Notes under the pieces: model-generated | What the model saw: only the letters and a program-made list of their open reading frames with translations | The model's database searches: none | What the model was told of the DNA's origin: nothing | From: Dactylosporangium sp. AC04546 | Lineage (GTDB): Bacteria; Actinomycetota; Actinomycetes; Mycobacteriales; Micromonosporaceae | Direction of reading: 5' to 3' | Length of the DNA stretch: 53,140 bases | Assembly: GCF_022095675.1 (NCBI RefSeq) | Contig: NZ_JAHYSG010000086.1 | Location: 1 to 53,140, forward strand | Part shown: positions 8,392 to 19,311 of the stretch, in pieces | Layout of the letters: each line of letters opens with the position of its first letter | Numbering within the stretch: position 1 is the first letter of the stretch | Program-made: the position numbers and the translations under genes

Positions 8392-9753
8392 TCAGGCGCC
8401 GACGAGTGGCCGCCGCTCGGCGGCACCGGCGTCCTTGGCGTCGAACGCCGCGCTGACCTTCCGGTCGATCTCGACCAGGTCGGGCACGTCCTCGACGGCC
8501 GGCCCGGTCGACTGGCCCGGGTCCGCCGATCGGGCCGGGCCGGTGCTCGCGTCGGCGGGCTCCCGGATCGGCAGGCCGATGAGCAGCCCGATCATCAGCA
8601 GGATGTACGCGTTGCTGCCGATGAGGCCCAGCCCGTCGAACTTCTCGTGGAAGGCCCACGGCGTGCGGCTGCACAGCAGCAGGAACGAGAAGCCGAAGAA
8701 CAGCGCGAAGTTGCGCCGTCGCCGCGCGTCGAGCGACTTGTCGGTGGCGTAGTCGAACAGCACGACGATCGACGGGAGCACCCACACGAGGTGGTGGATC
8801 CAGCTGATCGGGCTGACCATGCAGCCGACGAGACCGGTGAGCGCGAGCCCGGCGACCTCGTCGCGGGCCTTGATCGCGCGACGCACCCGCCACGCCCAGA
8901 TCGCCAGCGCCACGAGGACCAGCAGCGCCCACAGCGGCTTCATCGGGTCGGGGTTGAACAGACGCGCGACGAGGCCGCTCAGCGCCTGGTTCGACACGAA
9001 GGTGGAGGAGCCGACCCGGTCGGTGTTCCACATCGCGTCGGTCCAGAAGACGCGCGACGCGTCGGGCGCGAACGTCGCGGCGGCCCAGGTCGCCGTCGCG
9101 GCGGTCGCGGCCGACACGGCGGCGGCCCGCCAGCGTCGGGTCACGAGCAGGTAGATGATGAAGACGCCCGGAGTCAGCTTGATGGCGGTGGCCAGGCCGA
9201 TGCCGATGCCGCCGAGGCGGCTCCCGCCGCGGACCAGCAGCAGCACATCGCCGACGACCAGGAAGAGCAGGATGATGTTGACCTGGCCGAAGTTGACCGT
9301 CTCGCGCACCGGCTCGAACGCGGCGACGAGGCCGAACGCGACCGCGATCGAGAACCAGAACTGCCAGCCCTGGCGCTTGATGATCGGGCCGACGAGCCAG
9401 GTGAGGATGGCGAAGAGCGCGAGCACGTTCATCGTCACGCTGATCGCGATGGCGGTGTGCCAGCCGATGAGCGCCATCGGCGTCATAAGCGCCGCGGCGA
9501 ACGGCGGGTAGGTGAACCCGTATGGCGTGCCTGGGACCAGGTAGTCGTAGATGTCGCCACCACGGTTGACCCAGTAGTCCATGGCGCCGTAGTAGACCTT
9601 GAGGTCGAAATACCCGTTCCTCGCGGCCGCCACCGACAGGAAGGCCCACACCACGGCCCAGAGGCCCGCGACGATGAGCACCTTCTTGACGGCGGGTCGC
9701 CGGAGGATGGGCCGGACGGCCGTCAACACGGCGACTCGTCCACGCTCCGCCAC
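8392..9753 (-). CDS. GT87 family polyprenol-phosphate mannosyltransferase-like protein
   Basis: This 453-residue polytopic membrane protein has about nine to ten hydrophobic segments between residues 20 and 410. It matches glycosyltransferase family 87 (DUF2029), GT-C fold enzymes that in actinobacteria transfer alpha-1,2-mannose from polyprenyl-phosphate mannose to lipoglycans. The first extracytoplasmic loop carries 'GYFDLKVYYGAMDYW', where an Asp is expected to be catalytic, followed by 'YPPFAAALMTPMA'. The C-terminal tail (about 415-453) is charged and cytosolic. The GTG start at 9753 has a GGAGGG Shine-Dalgarno site eight bases upstream. It is monocistronic with its own terminator. The acceptor cannot be told from sequence. 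Confidence 0.88.
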   Translation of the reverse strand: MAERGRVAVLTAVRPILRRPAVKKVLIVAGLWAVVWAFLSVAAARNGYFDLKVYYGAMDYWVNRGGDIYDYLVPGTPYGFTYPPFAAALMTPMALIGWHTAIAISVTMNVLALFAILTWLVGPIIKRQGWQFWFSIAVAFGLVAAFEPVRETVNFGQVNIILLFLVVGDVLLLVRGGSRLGGIGIGLATAIKLTPGVFIIYLLVTRRWRAAAVSAATAATATWAAATFAPDASRVFWTDAMWNTDRVGSSTFVSNQALSGLVARLFNPDPMKPLWALLVLVALAIWAWRVRRAIKARDEVAGLALTGLVGCMVSPISWIHHLVWVLPSIVVLFDYATDKSLDARRRRNFALFFGFSFLLLCSRTPWAFHEKFDGLGLIGSNAYILLMIGLLIGLPIREPADASTGPARSADPGQSTGPAVEDVPDLVEIDRKVSAAFDAKDAGAAERRPLVGA

Positions 9754-9884
9754 TTGTGCTGCCCTCCACTCACTCGCTGGCTAACCTGCTGCTGTTTCCT
9801 CAACGGTGGCCCGGGTCCAACTGTGACGTCCCGGCGCTACCCCGCCACGTGGCGCTTCACACAAAATCCGTAGGCTGCTGCAAC
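9754..9884. other. divergent intergenic region
   Basis: Spacer between the GT87 gene (minus) and the GNAT gene (plus). It holds the GGAGGG site of the former and the -10 box of the latter; no other feature is seen. Confidence 0.5.
9871..9876 (+). promoter_or_regulatory. leaderless -10 box of GNAT gene
   Basis: TAGGCT, with eight bases to the ATG at 9885. No convincing -35 is seen at 17 bp spacing. Confidence 0.5.
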
Positions 9885-10505
9885 ATGACGCTCGGGTTCG
9901 TCCGACCGGCGCGAATCGACGACGTCGTCGAGATCACGCGAATCCAACTCACGACCTGGCGGGTCGCCTATCGACGACTGCTGCCCAAACACATCCTCGA
10001 CCAACTTGACGAGGACTGGATTACCCGCAGGTGGCGGGAGGCAATCGCCCAACCACCGTCACCACGACACCGGGTCCTGGTCGCGGTCGAACAACGCGAG
10101 TCACCCGAAGCCGGACCCGAGTCATCATATGCCGTGGGTTTCGTGGCGTCAGGTCCGGCAGACGACACCGCATTGGCTCCCGACGAAGATCACACGGCCC
10201 TTGACAAGGCGCTGAGCGGCGCGGCGGCGATCACTGACCTGCTGGTCGAGCCCCGATGGGGGCGGCGCGGGCACGGCAGCCGATTGCTGGCGGCTAGTGT
10301 CGATTTATGGCGTACTGACGGGTTTACGACAGCACTCGCGTGGACGTTCGCCGACGACCGTGTTACGTCTCGATTTCTGGAGAGTTCCGGCTGGGCTCCC
10401 GACGGAGTCAGCCGGTCACTCGATGTTGATGACCTGCTCGTCCCGCAGATCCGCTGGCACGTCTCGATCGAGACCGAGGAAGAGCCCGTCGTTACCGCCA
10501 CGTGA
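9885..10505 (+). CDS. GNAT family N-acetyltransferase
   Basis: A 206-residue acetyl-CoA-dependent acyltransferase of unknown substrate. It starts with the typical 'VRPARIDDVVEITRIQLTTWRVAYRRLLP' beta1-alpha1 region. The acetyl-CoA loop is in 'DLLVEPRWGRRGHGSRLL' (about residues 119-136; RxxGxGxxL-like motif), followed by 'FLESSGWAPDG' near the C-terminus. The frame is open to 9756 but ATG 9885 follows a TAGGCT box by eight bases. The gene appears less GC-rich than its neighbours, is on the opposite strand to all adjacent genes, and contains a TTA leucine codon at 10305-10307, which is rare in such genomes. It may be a later insertion or a bldA-dependent gene; that is inference. Confidence 0.88.
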   Translation: MTLGFVRPARIDDVVEITRIQLTTWRVAYRRLLPKHILDQLDEDWITRRWREAIAQPPSPRHRVLVAVEQRESPEAGPESSYAVGFVASGPADDTALAPDEDHTALDKALSGAAAITDLLVEPRWGRRGHGSRLLAASVDLWRTDGFTTALAWTFADDRVTSRFLESSGWAPDGVSRSLDVDDLLVPQIRWHVSIETEEEPVVTAT

Positions 10506-10624
10506 TGGTGTTGCGATGCAATCGGGTCCTACGCATCCCACGATGTGGACCCCGCCAATAGGACATAACGGCGTCACACAGCGTGTCCGTCAACAGGACT
10601 GCCAAAGCCACACGAAAGGTGACG
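10506..10624. other. convergent intergenic region
   Basis: About 120 bases between the GNAT gene and dapB. The only structure seen is a weak 6-bp inverted repeat (GGGTCC at 10524, GGACCC at 10547), not a convincing terminator. Confidence 0.4.
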
Positions 10625-12710
<2,086 letters not shown>

Positions 12711-12714
12711 TGGG

Positions 12715-15108
12715 TCAGCTGTGCCGGTTGCGCCGACGACGGAACTCGCCGCCCTCGCCACCCTCGCCACCCTCGTCCGGGCCCGGCGCGTCCGAGGAGC
12801 CCTCGGACGCGGGCGCGGACGCCTGACGCGGGCCACGGTCGCCCCGGTCACGGCCGCGCGGGCCACGGTCGCCGCGGTCGCGCGCCGGCGGGCGCTCGCC
12901 GCCCTCGGCCGGCGCCGGCGGCTGCTCGCCCTCGGCCAGCACCTTGTCGAGGTAGATCTTGCCGCGGTTGTCGATGTCCGCGATCTGCACCTCGACCTTG
13001 TCGCCGACGTTGAGGAAGTCCTCGACCTTCTCGACCCGCTTGCCGTTGCCCACCTTGGAGATGTGCAGCAGGCCGTCGCGGCCGGGCAGCAGCGAGATGA
13101 AGGCGCCGAACGCGGCGGTCTTCACCACGGTGCCGAGGAACTTGTCGCCGACCTTCGGCATGGTCGGGTTGGCGATCGCGTTGATCCGCTCCACCGCGGC
13201 CTCGGCCGACGGGCCGTCGGTCGCGCCGACGTAGATCGTGCCGTCGTCCTCGATGCTGATCTCGGCGCCGGTCTCGTCCTGGATCGCGTTGATGGTCTGG
13301 CCCTTCGGGCCGATCACCATGCCGATCTTGTCGACCGGGATGCGGACCGTGGTGACGCGAGGCGCGTACTGGCTCATGCCGGCCGGCGACTCGATCGCCT
13401 CGGCCATCACGTCGAGGATGACGTGCCGCGCGTCGTGGGCCTGCTGCAGGGCGCCGGCCAGCACGTCCGACGGGATGCCGTCGAGCTTGGTGTCCAGCTG
13501 CAGCGCGGTCACGAATTCGCGGGTGCCGGCGACCTTGAAGTCCATGTCGCCGAACGCGTCCTCGGCGCCGAGGATGTCGGTGAGCGTCACATACTGCGTC
13601 TTGCCGTCGACCTCGTCGGAGATCAGGCCCATCGCGATGCCGGCGACCGGCGCCTTGAGCGGCACACCGGCGGACAGCAGCGCCATGGTGGAGGCGCAGA
13701 CCGAGCCCATGCTCGTCGAGCCGTTGGAGCCGAGGGCCTCGGACACCTGACGGATCGCGTAGGGGAACTCCTCGCGGGCCGGCAGGACCGGGATCAGGGC
13801 CCGCTCGGCGAGCGCGCCGTGGCCGATCTCGCGCCGCTTCGGCGCGCCGACCCGGCCGGTCTCACCCGTCGAGTACGGCGGGAAGTTGTAGTTGTGCATG
13901 TAGCGCTTGGACTTCTCCGGCGCCAGCGTGTCGAGCGTCTGCTCCATGCGCAGCATGTTCAGCGTGGTGACGCCGAGGATCTGCGTCTCGCCCCGCTCGA
14001 ACAGCGCCGAGCCGTGCACGCGCGGCAGCACCTGGACCTCGGCGGTCAGCGGCCGGATGTCGCGCGGGCCACGGCCGTCGATGCGAACCTGGTCACGCAG
14101 GACGCGGGCCCGGACCTCGTTCTTGGTCAGCGACCGCAGGGCGGCGCCGATCTCCTTCTCGCGCCCCTCGAACTGGGCGGCGAGCCGCTCGAACGCGGCC
14201 TCCTTGATCCGGTCGAGGGCCTCCTCGCGCTCCGCCTTGGCGGCGATGCGCAGGGCCTCGGCGACCTCGTCCTTCACCGCGCCGGCGACGGCCTCGTAGG
14301 CGTCGGGCTGGTAGTCGAGGAAGACCGGGAACTCCTGCACCGGCTTGGCGGCGACGTCGGCCAGCTCGGACTGCGCCCGGCACAGCTCGCGGATGGCCGG
14401 CTTCGAGGCCTCCAGCCCGCTCGCGACGACCTCCTCGGTCGGCGCCGGGGCACCGCCCGCGACCAGGCCGACCGTGTGCTCGGTGGCCTCGGCCTCGACC
14501 ATCATGATCGCCACGTCACCGTCGGGCAGGACGCGCCCGGCGACGACCATGTCGAACGTGGCCCGGCCGAGCTCCTCGACGGTCGGGAACGCCACCCACT
14601 GGCCGTCGACGTGCGCCATGCGGGTCGCGCCGATCGGGCCGGAGAACGGCAGGCCGGACAGCTTGGTCGACATCGAGGCGGCGTTGATCGCGACGACGTC
14701 GTAGGGGTGGGCCGGGTCGAGGGCCAGCACGGTCTCGACGACCTGGACCTCGTTGCGCAGCCCCTTGACGAAGCTCGGGCGCAGCGGGCGGTCGATGAGG
14801 CGGCAGGTGAGGATCGCGTCCTCGCTCGGGCGTCCCTCACGGCGGAAGAACGAGCCGGGAATGCGCCCGGCCGCGTACATACGCTCCTCGACGTCCACCG
14901 TGAGCGGGAAGAAGTCGAACTGGTCCTTCGGCTGCTTGCCCGCCGTCGTGGCGGACAGCACCACCGTCTCACCGAGCTGGGCGAGGGCGGAGCCCGCCGC
15001 CTGGCGCGCGAGGCGGCCCGTCGAGAACGTGATCTCGCGGGTGCCGAACGTGCCGTTGTCGATGATCGCAGTGCTGCTGTGGCTACCGAGAGTGCTCTGC
15101 TCGGTCAT
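12715..15108 (-). CDS. pnp: polyribonucleotide nucleotidyltransferase (PNPase)
   Basis: This 797-residue phosphorolytic 3'-5' exoribonuclease can also add 3' tails in actinobacteria. It has two RNase PH-like domains (about 15-230 and 335-570) joined by an all-alpha linker, then a KH domain containing '[13 protein letters not shown]' (about 600-660), then an S1 domain (about 670-740). The C-terminal tail is rich in Arg, Gly, Asp and Glu. '[20 protein letters not shown]' in the first core domain is diagnostic. ATG 15108 has an AAGGAGC site about 12 bases upstream. It follows rpsO with a long stem-loop between them. Confidence 0.97.
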   Translation of the reverse strand: MTEQSTLGSHSSTAIIDNGTFGTREITFSTGRLARQAAGSALAQLGETVVLSATTAGKQPKDQFDFFPLTVDVEERMYAAGRIPGSFFRREGRPSEDAILTCRLIDRPLRPSFVKGLRNEVQVVETVLALDPAHPYDVVAINAASMSTKLSGLPFSGPIGATRMAHVDGQWVAFPTVEELGRATFDMVVAGRVLPDGDVAIMMVEAEATEHTVGLVAGGAPAPTEEVVASGLEASKPAIRELCRAQSELADVAAKPVQEFPVFLDYQPDAYEAVAGAVKDEVAEALRIAAKAEREEALDRIKEAAFERLAAQFEGREKEIGAALRSLTKNEVRARVLRDQVRIDGRGPRDIRPLTAEVQVLPRVHGSALFERGETQILGVTTLNMLRMEQTLDTLAPEKSKRYMHNYNFPPYSTGETGRVGAPKRREIGHGALAERALIPVLPAREEFPYAIRQVSEALGSNGSTSMGSVCASTMALLSAGVPLKAPVAGIAMGLISDEVDGKTQYVTLTDILGAEDAFGDMDFKVAGTREFVTALQLDTKLDGIPSDVLAGALQQAHDARHVILDVMAEAIESPAGMSQYAPRVTTVRIPVDKIGMVIGPKGQTINAIQDETGAEISIEDDGTIYVGATDGPSAEAAVERINAIANPTMPKVGDKFLGTVVKTAAFGAFISLLPGRDGLLHISKVGNGKRVEKVEDFLNVGDKVEVQIADIDNRGKIYLDKVLAEGEQPPAPAEGGERPPARDRGDRGPRGRDRGDRGPRQASAPASEGSSDAPGPDEGGEGGEGGEFRRRRNRHS

Positions 15109-15269
15109 GTTGTCCTGTTGCTCCTTCAGGTCGTTGGTGCGCCCTGGCGGAGCTGTCCGCGGCCGGTCTTCGATCGAAGCTCACGGGGCTGATGCCCGGA
15201 AGCCACTACCGAGGACCGGTGCGCCGACTCGCTCGGCCGGGACGCTTCCATTCCAGTGTGTCACTACCG

Positions 15270-15363
15270 GACGGGGGAGTGGCGAATTACCGGGCCCCGG
15301 GCCGGGTCGGTTTCCGCGAAAGCATCAACCGAGCCGGTCCGGGTGGTTCGCCACTCCCCCGTC
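15270..15363 (-). promoter_or_regulatory. rpsO-pnp intergenic stem-loop
   Basis: Two arms, 15270-15286 and 15347-15363, pair perfectly for 17 bp. The stem continues inward through two G-T pairs and three further pairs, with an internal loop able to form a smaller hairpin. It begins about nine bases after the rpsO stop. In Streptomyces, rpsO-pnp readthrough RNA is known to be cut by RNase III in this intergenic region; a comparable role here is inferred from position and shape. It could also act as a partial terminator. Confidence 0.75.
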
Positions 15364-15372
15364 GGTGCGTCG

Positions 15373-15642
15373 TTATCGCCGCAGGCCGAGCCGCTCGATC
15401 AGCGAGCGGTAGCGGGCGATGTCGCTGCGCTGCAGGTAGTTGAGCAGGCGGCGGCGACGGCCGACCAGCAGCAGCAGGCCGCGCCGGCTGTGGTGGTCGT
15501 GCTTGTGCTGCTTGAGGTGTTCCGTCAGATCCGCGATCCGCTTGGTCAGCATCGCGACCTGCACCTCGGGCGAACCGGTGTCACCCTCGACGGTCGCATA
15601 CTTCGTCATGATCTCGGTCTTCTGCGCAGAGTCGAGCGCCAT
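15373..15642 (-). CDS. rpsO: 30S ribosomal protein S15
   Basis: The 89-residue primary 16S rRNA-binding protein of the small-subunit platform. The whole sequence is canonical: '[20 protein letters not shown]', '[16 protein letters not shown]', '[20 protein letters not shown]' and 'RRRLLNYL'. ATG 15642 is preceded by an AGGGAGA Shine-Dalgarno site; the frame stays open upstream to 15744 but those residues do not belong to S15. It is transcribed into pnp through a long stem-loop. Confidence 0.98.
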   Translation of the reverse strand: MALDSAQKTEIMTKYATVEGDTGSPEVQVAMLTKRIADLTEHLKQHKHDHHSRRGLLLLVGRRRRLLNYLQRSDIARYRSLIERLGLRR

Positions 15643-15755
15643 TTTCTCCCTTAATGCTGGGTCTTTTGCGGAAAGATGAGTCGAGGGTGCCCGCGGCGTC
15701 GTGCAGGCAGCCTGACCCCCACCGGTCACCCGGCGTGAACTCAAGGCTAACAGAC

Positions 15756-16688
15756 CTATCTCCCGAGCACCTGTCTGGTCTGCTCGACGTCCTCCTGGAT
15801 CTGCGCGATGAGCGGTTCGATGGCGGTATACGTGCGCTGTTCCCGCAGCCTCGCGACGAAATCCAGGCTCACCCGCTCGCCGTAAAGATCGCCCTGGAAA
15901 TCGAGGACGAATGCCTCGACCCGGCGCTCCTTGCCGGCGAATGTCGGGTTTGTCCCGATCGAGACGGAGGCCGGCAGCGGCTCGGGGCTGCGGTCGCGCA
16001 TCAGCCAGGCCGCGTAGATGCCGTCGGCCGGGACCGCCGCGTTGGGCGGGGTGAGCAGGTTGGCGGTCGGGAAGCCCAGCTCACGGCCGCGCTGGTCGCC
16101 GCGCACCACCACACCCTCCAGCCGGTGCGGCCGCCCGAGCGCACGCGACGCCGCCACGACGTCCCCGGCGTCGACGCAGGCGCGGATGTACGTCGAGGAG
16201 AACACGGTGCCCTCGTCGGCCACGAGCGGCGCGCCCTCGACCCCGAAGCCGAAGGTGCGCCCGAGCCGGCGCAGGAGGTCCACGTCGCCGGCCGCCTTGT
16301 GACCGAACCGGAAGTTCTCGCCGACCACGATCAGCGCCGTGTGCAGGTGCTCCACCAATGCGTCGTGGACGAACGCCTCCGGCGACAGCCTGCTGTACTC
16401 CACCGTGAAGGGAATGACGCAGAGCACGTCGACGCCGAGTGCCTCGATCAGCTCGGCCTTGCGGGCCGGCTCGGTCAGCACGGCCGGGTGCGACCCCGGC
16501 CGGACGACCTCCGACGGGTGCGGGTCGAACGTGATCACGACCGACTGGACGCCCAGCTCACCGGCCCGTTTCACGGTGTGCCCGATGATCTGCTGGTGCC
16601 CCCGGTGCACACCGTCGAAGACGCCGATCGTCGCGACCGCGCGGCCCCACCCGCCGGGCGCCGCCTGTGTTCCCCGCCACCGCTGCAT
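15756..16688 (-). CDS. ribF: bifunctional riboflavin kinase/FAD synthetase
   Basis: A 310-residue cytosolic enzyme that phosphorylates riboflavin to FMN and adenylates it to FAD. The N-terminal nucleotidyltransferase domain has '[11 protein letters not shown]' (HxGH at 28-31) and 'SSTYIR' near residue 160. The C-terminal kinase domain has '[11 protein letters not shown]' near 185-195 and 'SIGTNPTF'. ATG 16688 lies seven bases downstream of a TAGGCT box, indicating a leaderless transcript; the frame extends to 16763 without a better start. The neighbourhood truB-ribF-rpsO is conserved in actinobacteria, here interrupted by a divergent HAD gene. Confidence 0.95.
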   Translation of the reverse strand: MQRWRGTQAAPGGWGRAVATIGVFDGVHRGHQQIIGHTVKRAGELGVQSVVITFDPHPSEVVRPGSHPAVLTEPARKAELIEALGVDVLCVIPFTVEYSRLSPEAFVHDALVEHLHTALIVVGENFRFGHKAAGDVDLLRRLGRTFGFGVEGAPLVADEGTVFSSTYIRACVDAGDVVAASRALGRPHRLEGVVVRGDQRGRELGFPTANLLTPPNAAVPADGIYAAWLMRDRSPEPLPASVSIGTNPTFAGKERRVEAFVLDFQGDLYGERVSLDFVARLREQRTYTAIEPLIAQIQEDVEQTRQVLGR

Positions 16689-16695
16689 GCCACCG

Positions 16696-16701
16696 AGCCT
16701 A
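16696..16701 (-). promoter_or_regulatory. leaderless -10 box of ribF
   Basis: TAGGCT on the minus strand, seven bases before ATG 16688. Confidence 0.6.
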
Positions 16702-16722
16702 GCGCCGGGGCATGATCCGCCC

Positions 16723-17379
16723 ATGGCGGACGTCACTGCGGTGCTCTTCGACATGGACGGCACGATCGTCGACTCCGACGCGGTCGTGGCGCGGACCTGG
16801 CTGCGCTGGTCGCGACTGCGCGGCGTCGACTACAACCACGTCATGCGGGTCACACCCGGGCGGCCGGCCCGCGAGACGATCCCCGAGCTGGCGCCCTGGC
16901 TCAGCCCGGACGAGCAGGCGGGCGACGCGGCGGCGCTGCTGGACCTGGAGCGCGCCGACGTCGACGGCGTCGTCGCCACGCGCGGCGCCCACGACCTGCT
17001 GCGAGCGCTCGACGCGTGGGGCGTGCCGTGGGCGGTCGTGACCTCGTCGGACCGGCCGCTCGCCCTGGTCCGCCTGGCGGCCGCCGGCATCGATCCGCCG
17101 GCCGTGCTGGTCACCATCTCCGAGGTCGAGCGGGCCAAGCCACATCCGGAGGGCTACCTGGCCGCGGCGGCCCAGCTGGGCGTGGACCCCGCCACGACGC
17201 TCGTCGTCGAAGACGCTCCGGCAGGTGTACTGGCGGGAAAGGCCGCCGGCAGCCTGGTCGCGGGCCTGCGGGGCGTGCCGGGCGCCGACTTCGACGTCCC
17301 GGACCTCACGGTCCTGCACGCCCTGGCGTCGCCGGCGGACGGCAGGCTCCATCTGCACACGCCCACCACGTCCGCGTAG
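16723..17379 (+). CDS. HAD family hydrolase (beta-phosphoglucomutase/phosphatase-like)
   Basis: A 218-residue haloacid-dehalogenase fold enzyme. Motif I DMDGT is at residues 10-14 (nucleophile D10, acid/base D12), motif II is the 'VVTSSD' Thr/Ser, motif III is the Lys in 'RAKPHPEGY', and motif IV is 'VVEDAPAGVLAG'. A helical C1 cap (about 18-85) suggests a small phosphorylated substrate such as a sugar phosphate. It is divergent from ribF, with a CATGAT sequence six bases before ATG 16723 as a possible leaderless -10. Its stop codon sits inside the left arm of a 23-bp inverted repeat. Substrate is not predictable. Confidence 0.88.
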   Translation: MADVTAVLFDMDGTIVDSDAVVARTWLRWSRLRGVDYNHVMRVTPGRPARETIPELAPWLSPDEQAGDAAALLDLERADVDGVVATRGAHDLLRALDAWGVPWAVVTSSDRPLALVRLAAAGIDPPAVLVTISEVERAKPHPEGYLAAAAQLGVDPATTLVVEDAPAGVLAGKAAGSLVAGLRGVPGADFDVPDLTVLHALASPADGRLHLHTPTTSA

Positions 17380-17476
17380 ACGTTGGTCGATCTACCAGCA
17401 GAGCGTCGCGGCCGGCGGCCAGGAAGTACGCCGCCACCACGGCCTCACGCGAGGGTAGATCGACCAACGTCTACGC
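17374..17476. terminator. 23-bp inverted repeat between convergent genes
   Basis: Arms 17374-17396 and 17454-17476 are perfect reverse complements (23 bp) around a 57-base loop. The left arm contains the TAG stop of the HAD gene; the right arm ends 12 bases from the truB stop. It is placed to terminate both convergent genes, but the loop is unusually long and there is no T-run, so a mobile or REP-like palindrome is also possible. Confidence 0.6.
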
Positions 17477-17488
17477 AAATGCCCGGCG

Positions 17489-18379
17489 CTACGGGACGAG
17501 GACGATCTCGGGGCGGGCCCGGCCCTCGCGCTCCGACACGATCGCGAGCACGGTGCCGTCAGGGGCGAAGACCGCGTACGGGCCCTCGATGCCCAGCGCC
17601 GGCAGCGGACCGCCGTGCGAGAGGACCTTCGCCTCCGCCTCCGTGGCGTCGCGGCGCGGGAACGAGCGGGCCGCCGCGTCGGCCAGCGGCAGCGTCACCG
17701 GGTCCTCGCGCGCCGCCAGCTCCTCCAGCGACGCGGCCTCCGCCAGCGTGAACGCGCCGACGGCCGTTCGGCGCAGCGCGGTCAGGTGGCCGCCGACGCC
17801 GAGCGTGGTACCGAGGTCGCGGGCCAGCGCCCGGATGTACGTGCCCGAGGAGCACGCCACGTCGACGTCCACGTCGACCACGGCCTCCGAACGGCGGATC
17901 GCCAGGACGTCGAGCCGCGAGACGGTCACCGGCCGGGCCTGCAGGGCGACCTCCTCGCCCTGGCGCACCCGGTGGTACGAGCGCACCCCATTGATCTTGA
18001 TGGCCGAGACGGCGCTGGGCACCTGCATGATCTCGCCCCGCAGCGGGGTCAAGCCGGCGTGGACGTCGGCGTCGGTGACCCCGGCGGCGTCCATGGTGGA
18101 CACGACGTCGCCCTCGGCGTCGTCGGTGATCGTCGCCTGGCCGAGGCGGATCGTCGCGCGGTACTCCTTCGTGCTGCCGATGACGTAGGTGAGCAGGCGG
18201 GTCGCCTTCTCCACGCCCACGATGAGCACGCCCGTCGCCATCGGGTCGAGCGTCCCGCCGTGGCCGACCCGCCGCGTGCGGGCCAGCCGGCGCATCCGGG
18301 ACACCACGTCGTGCGAGGTCATCCCGCCAGGCTTGTCCACGACCACCAGGCCGCCCTGCGTCGCCACCTTGTTCGCCAC
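17489..18379 (-). CDS. truB: tRNA pseudouridine(55) synthase
   Basis: A 296-residue enzyme that isomerises U55 in the T-loop of tRNAs. The catalytic motif GHGGTLDPMATG contains D45, and 'KEYRATIRLGQATITDDAEG' follows as in the TruB family. 'MQVPSAVSAIKINGVRSYHRVRQGE' and 'ACSSGTYIRALARDLG' are further family signatures, and a C-terminal PUA-like region follows (about 235-296). GTG 18379 is chosen because a TAGGCT box lies eight bases upstream and overlaps the stop of the DUF3626 gene. The frame extends to 18472 with unlike residues. Confidence 0.95.
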   Translation of the reverse strand: MANKVATQGGLVVVDKPGGMTSHDVVSRMRRLARTRRVGHGGTLDPMATGVLIVGVEKATRLLTYVIGSTKEYRATIRLGQATITDDAEGDVVSTMDAAGVTDADVHAGLTPLRGEIMQVPSAVSAIKINGVRSYHRVRQGEEVALQARPVTVSRLDVLAIRRSEAVVDVDVDVACSSGTYIRALARDLGTTLGVGGHLTALRRTAVGAFTLAEAASLEELAAREDPVTLPLADAAARSFPRRDATEAEAKVLSHGGPLPALGIEGPYAVFAPDGTVLAIVSEREGRARPEIVLVP

Positions 18380-18387
18380 GACGTCAG

Positions 18388-18393
18388 AGCCTA
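18388..18393 (-). promoter_or_regulatory. leaderless -10 box of truB
   Basis: TAGGCT on the minus strand, eight bases before GTG 18379; the TAG is also the stop codon of the DUF3626 gene. Confidence 0.55.
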
Positions 18394-19311
18394 GTGACCG
18401 TACTCGACGAGGACGTGCCAGAGGTACTTGAGCAGTTGGAGCGCCTCGTCGACGGCCCCCCACCGCGACCACTCCGCCGGTGCCGCGACCACCGCCCGCG
18501 CGGCCCGCCCGATCAGCTCCGCGTCGACGAGCTCACGGTCGTACAAGTCGGACAAATATACCGCCAGCAACGGAACCGACGGGCCGCGGAACTCCGGCGG
18601 GACGTCGGCGGGGGCGATCCGGAAGCCCTCCCGCCACTCCACCGCCACGCCGTAGCGGGCCGTGACGGCGAGCGCCGCCGCCGCGCACGGCGTGTCGCGG
18701 AACGCGGTGTCGAGCACCAGCGCCGCCACGTCGGTGGCCAGCTCGACCGGGCCGTGGACCTGGGCCTCGACGTAGTCGTCGAGCGCGCGACCCGGCCGGA
18801 GCGACCGCGGACCCGACAGCGCCGAGGCACCCCAGCGCCGTTCGAGGCCGGCCAGTACCGCCGAGAAGGCATCGATCGTCCCGAACTCGGTCGGATCGCG
18901 GAAGCTGTCGCCGAACGTGTAGGTGGCGCGCTCCAGCACCGCCGGGCGCAGCCGCAGGTAGGCCGAGCCGAAGCGCGGGGCGGCGCCGTCGGGGTGGTGG
19001 AAGACATTGAGCGCGCCGTATTTCGGGCGATCGATCGGCGAAACTCCGGGCCGCTGATAGGCGCCGCCGAACATGCGCTCCTCCCAGCGATCGCGGTCGC
19101 CGCCGGGGTGCGCGGTCAGGCCGCCGTTGGAGATCCCCGTCTCGAACTGGCTGCGGAAGCGCCCGTCGGCGAGCAGGCCCTCGATGACGGTCCGGCCGTC
19201 GGCGGTGCGGTCCGGATGGAAGTTGATCGTGATCGGGGCGTCGGTGCGGTACGGGGAACCGCCGACGGCGCGGACGAACGCCAGCGCGGCCAGCTGCGCG
19301 TCAGTGAGCAC
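18391..19311 (-). CDS. DUF3626 domain-containing protein
   Basis: A 306-residue protein whose N-terminal half carries features I associate with DUF3626: 'ITINFHPDR', 'RFRSQFETGISNGGLTAHPGGDRDRWE' and 'GVSPIDRPKYGALNVF'. Function is unknown. The C-terminal part, with 'DDYVEAQVHGPVEL', looks like part of the same domain, and no membrane segment or signal peptide is visible. The likely start is GTG 19311, which overlaps the end of the MATE gene by 11 bases, so translation is probably coupled. The His/Asp-rich N-terminal motifs hint at metal binding, but that is speculative. Confidence 0.8.
   Translation of the reverse strand: MLTDAQLAALAFVRAVGGSPYRTDAPITINFHPDRTADGRTVIEGLLADGRFRSQFETGISNGGLTAHPGGDRDRWEERMFGGAYQRPGVSPIDRPKYGALNVFHHPDGAAPRFGSAYLRLRPAVLERATYTFGDSFRDPTEFGTIDAFSAVLAGLERRWGASALSGPRSLRPGRALDDYVEAQVHGPVELATDVAALVLDTAFRDTPCAAAALAVTARYGVAVEWREGFRIAPADVPPEFRGPSVPLLAVYLSDLYDRELVDAELIGRAARAVVAAPAEWSRWGAVDEALQLLKYLWHVLVEYGH

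Noticed and set aside
15168..15179. 12-bp palindrome CTTCGATCGAAG upstream of pnp
   Set aside because: Perfect but short; no positional link to a promoter, so chance is likely.
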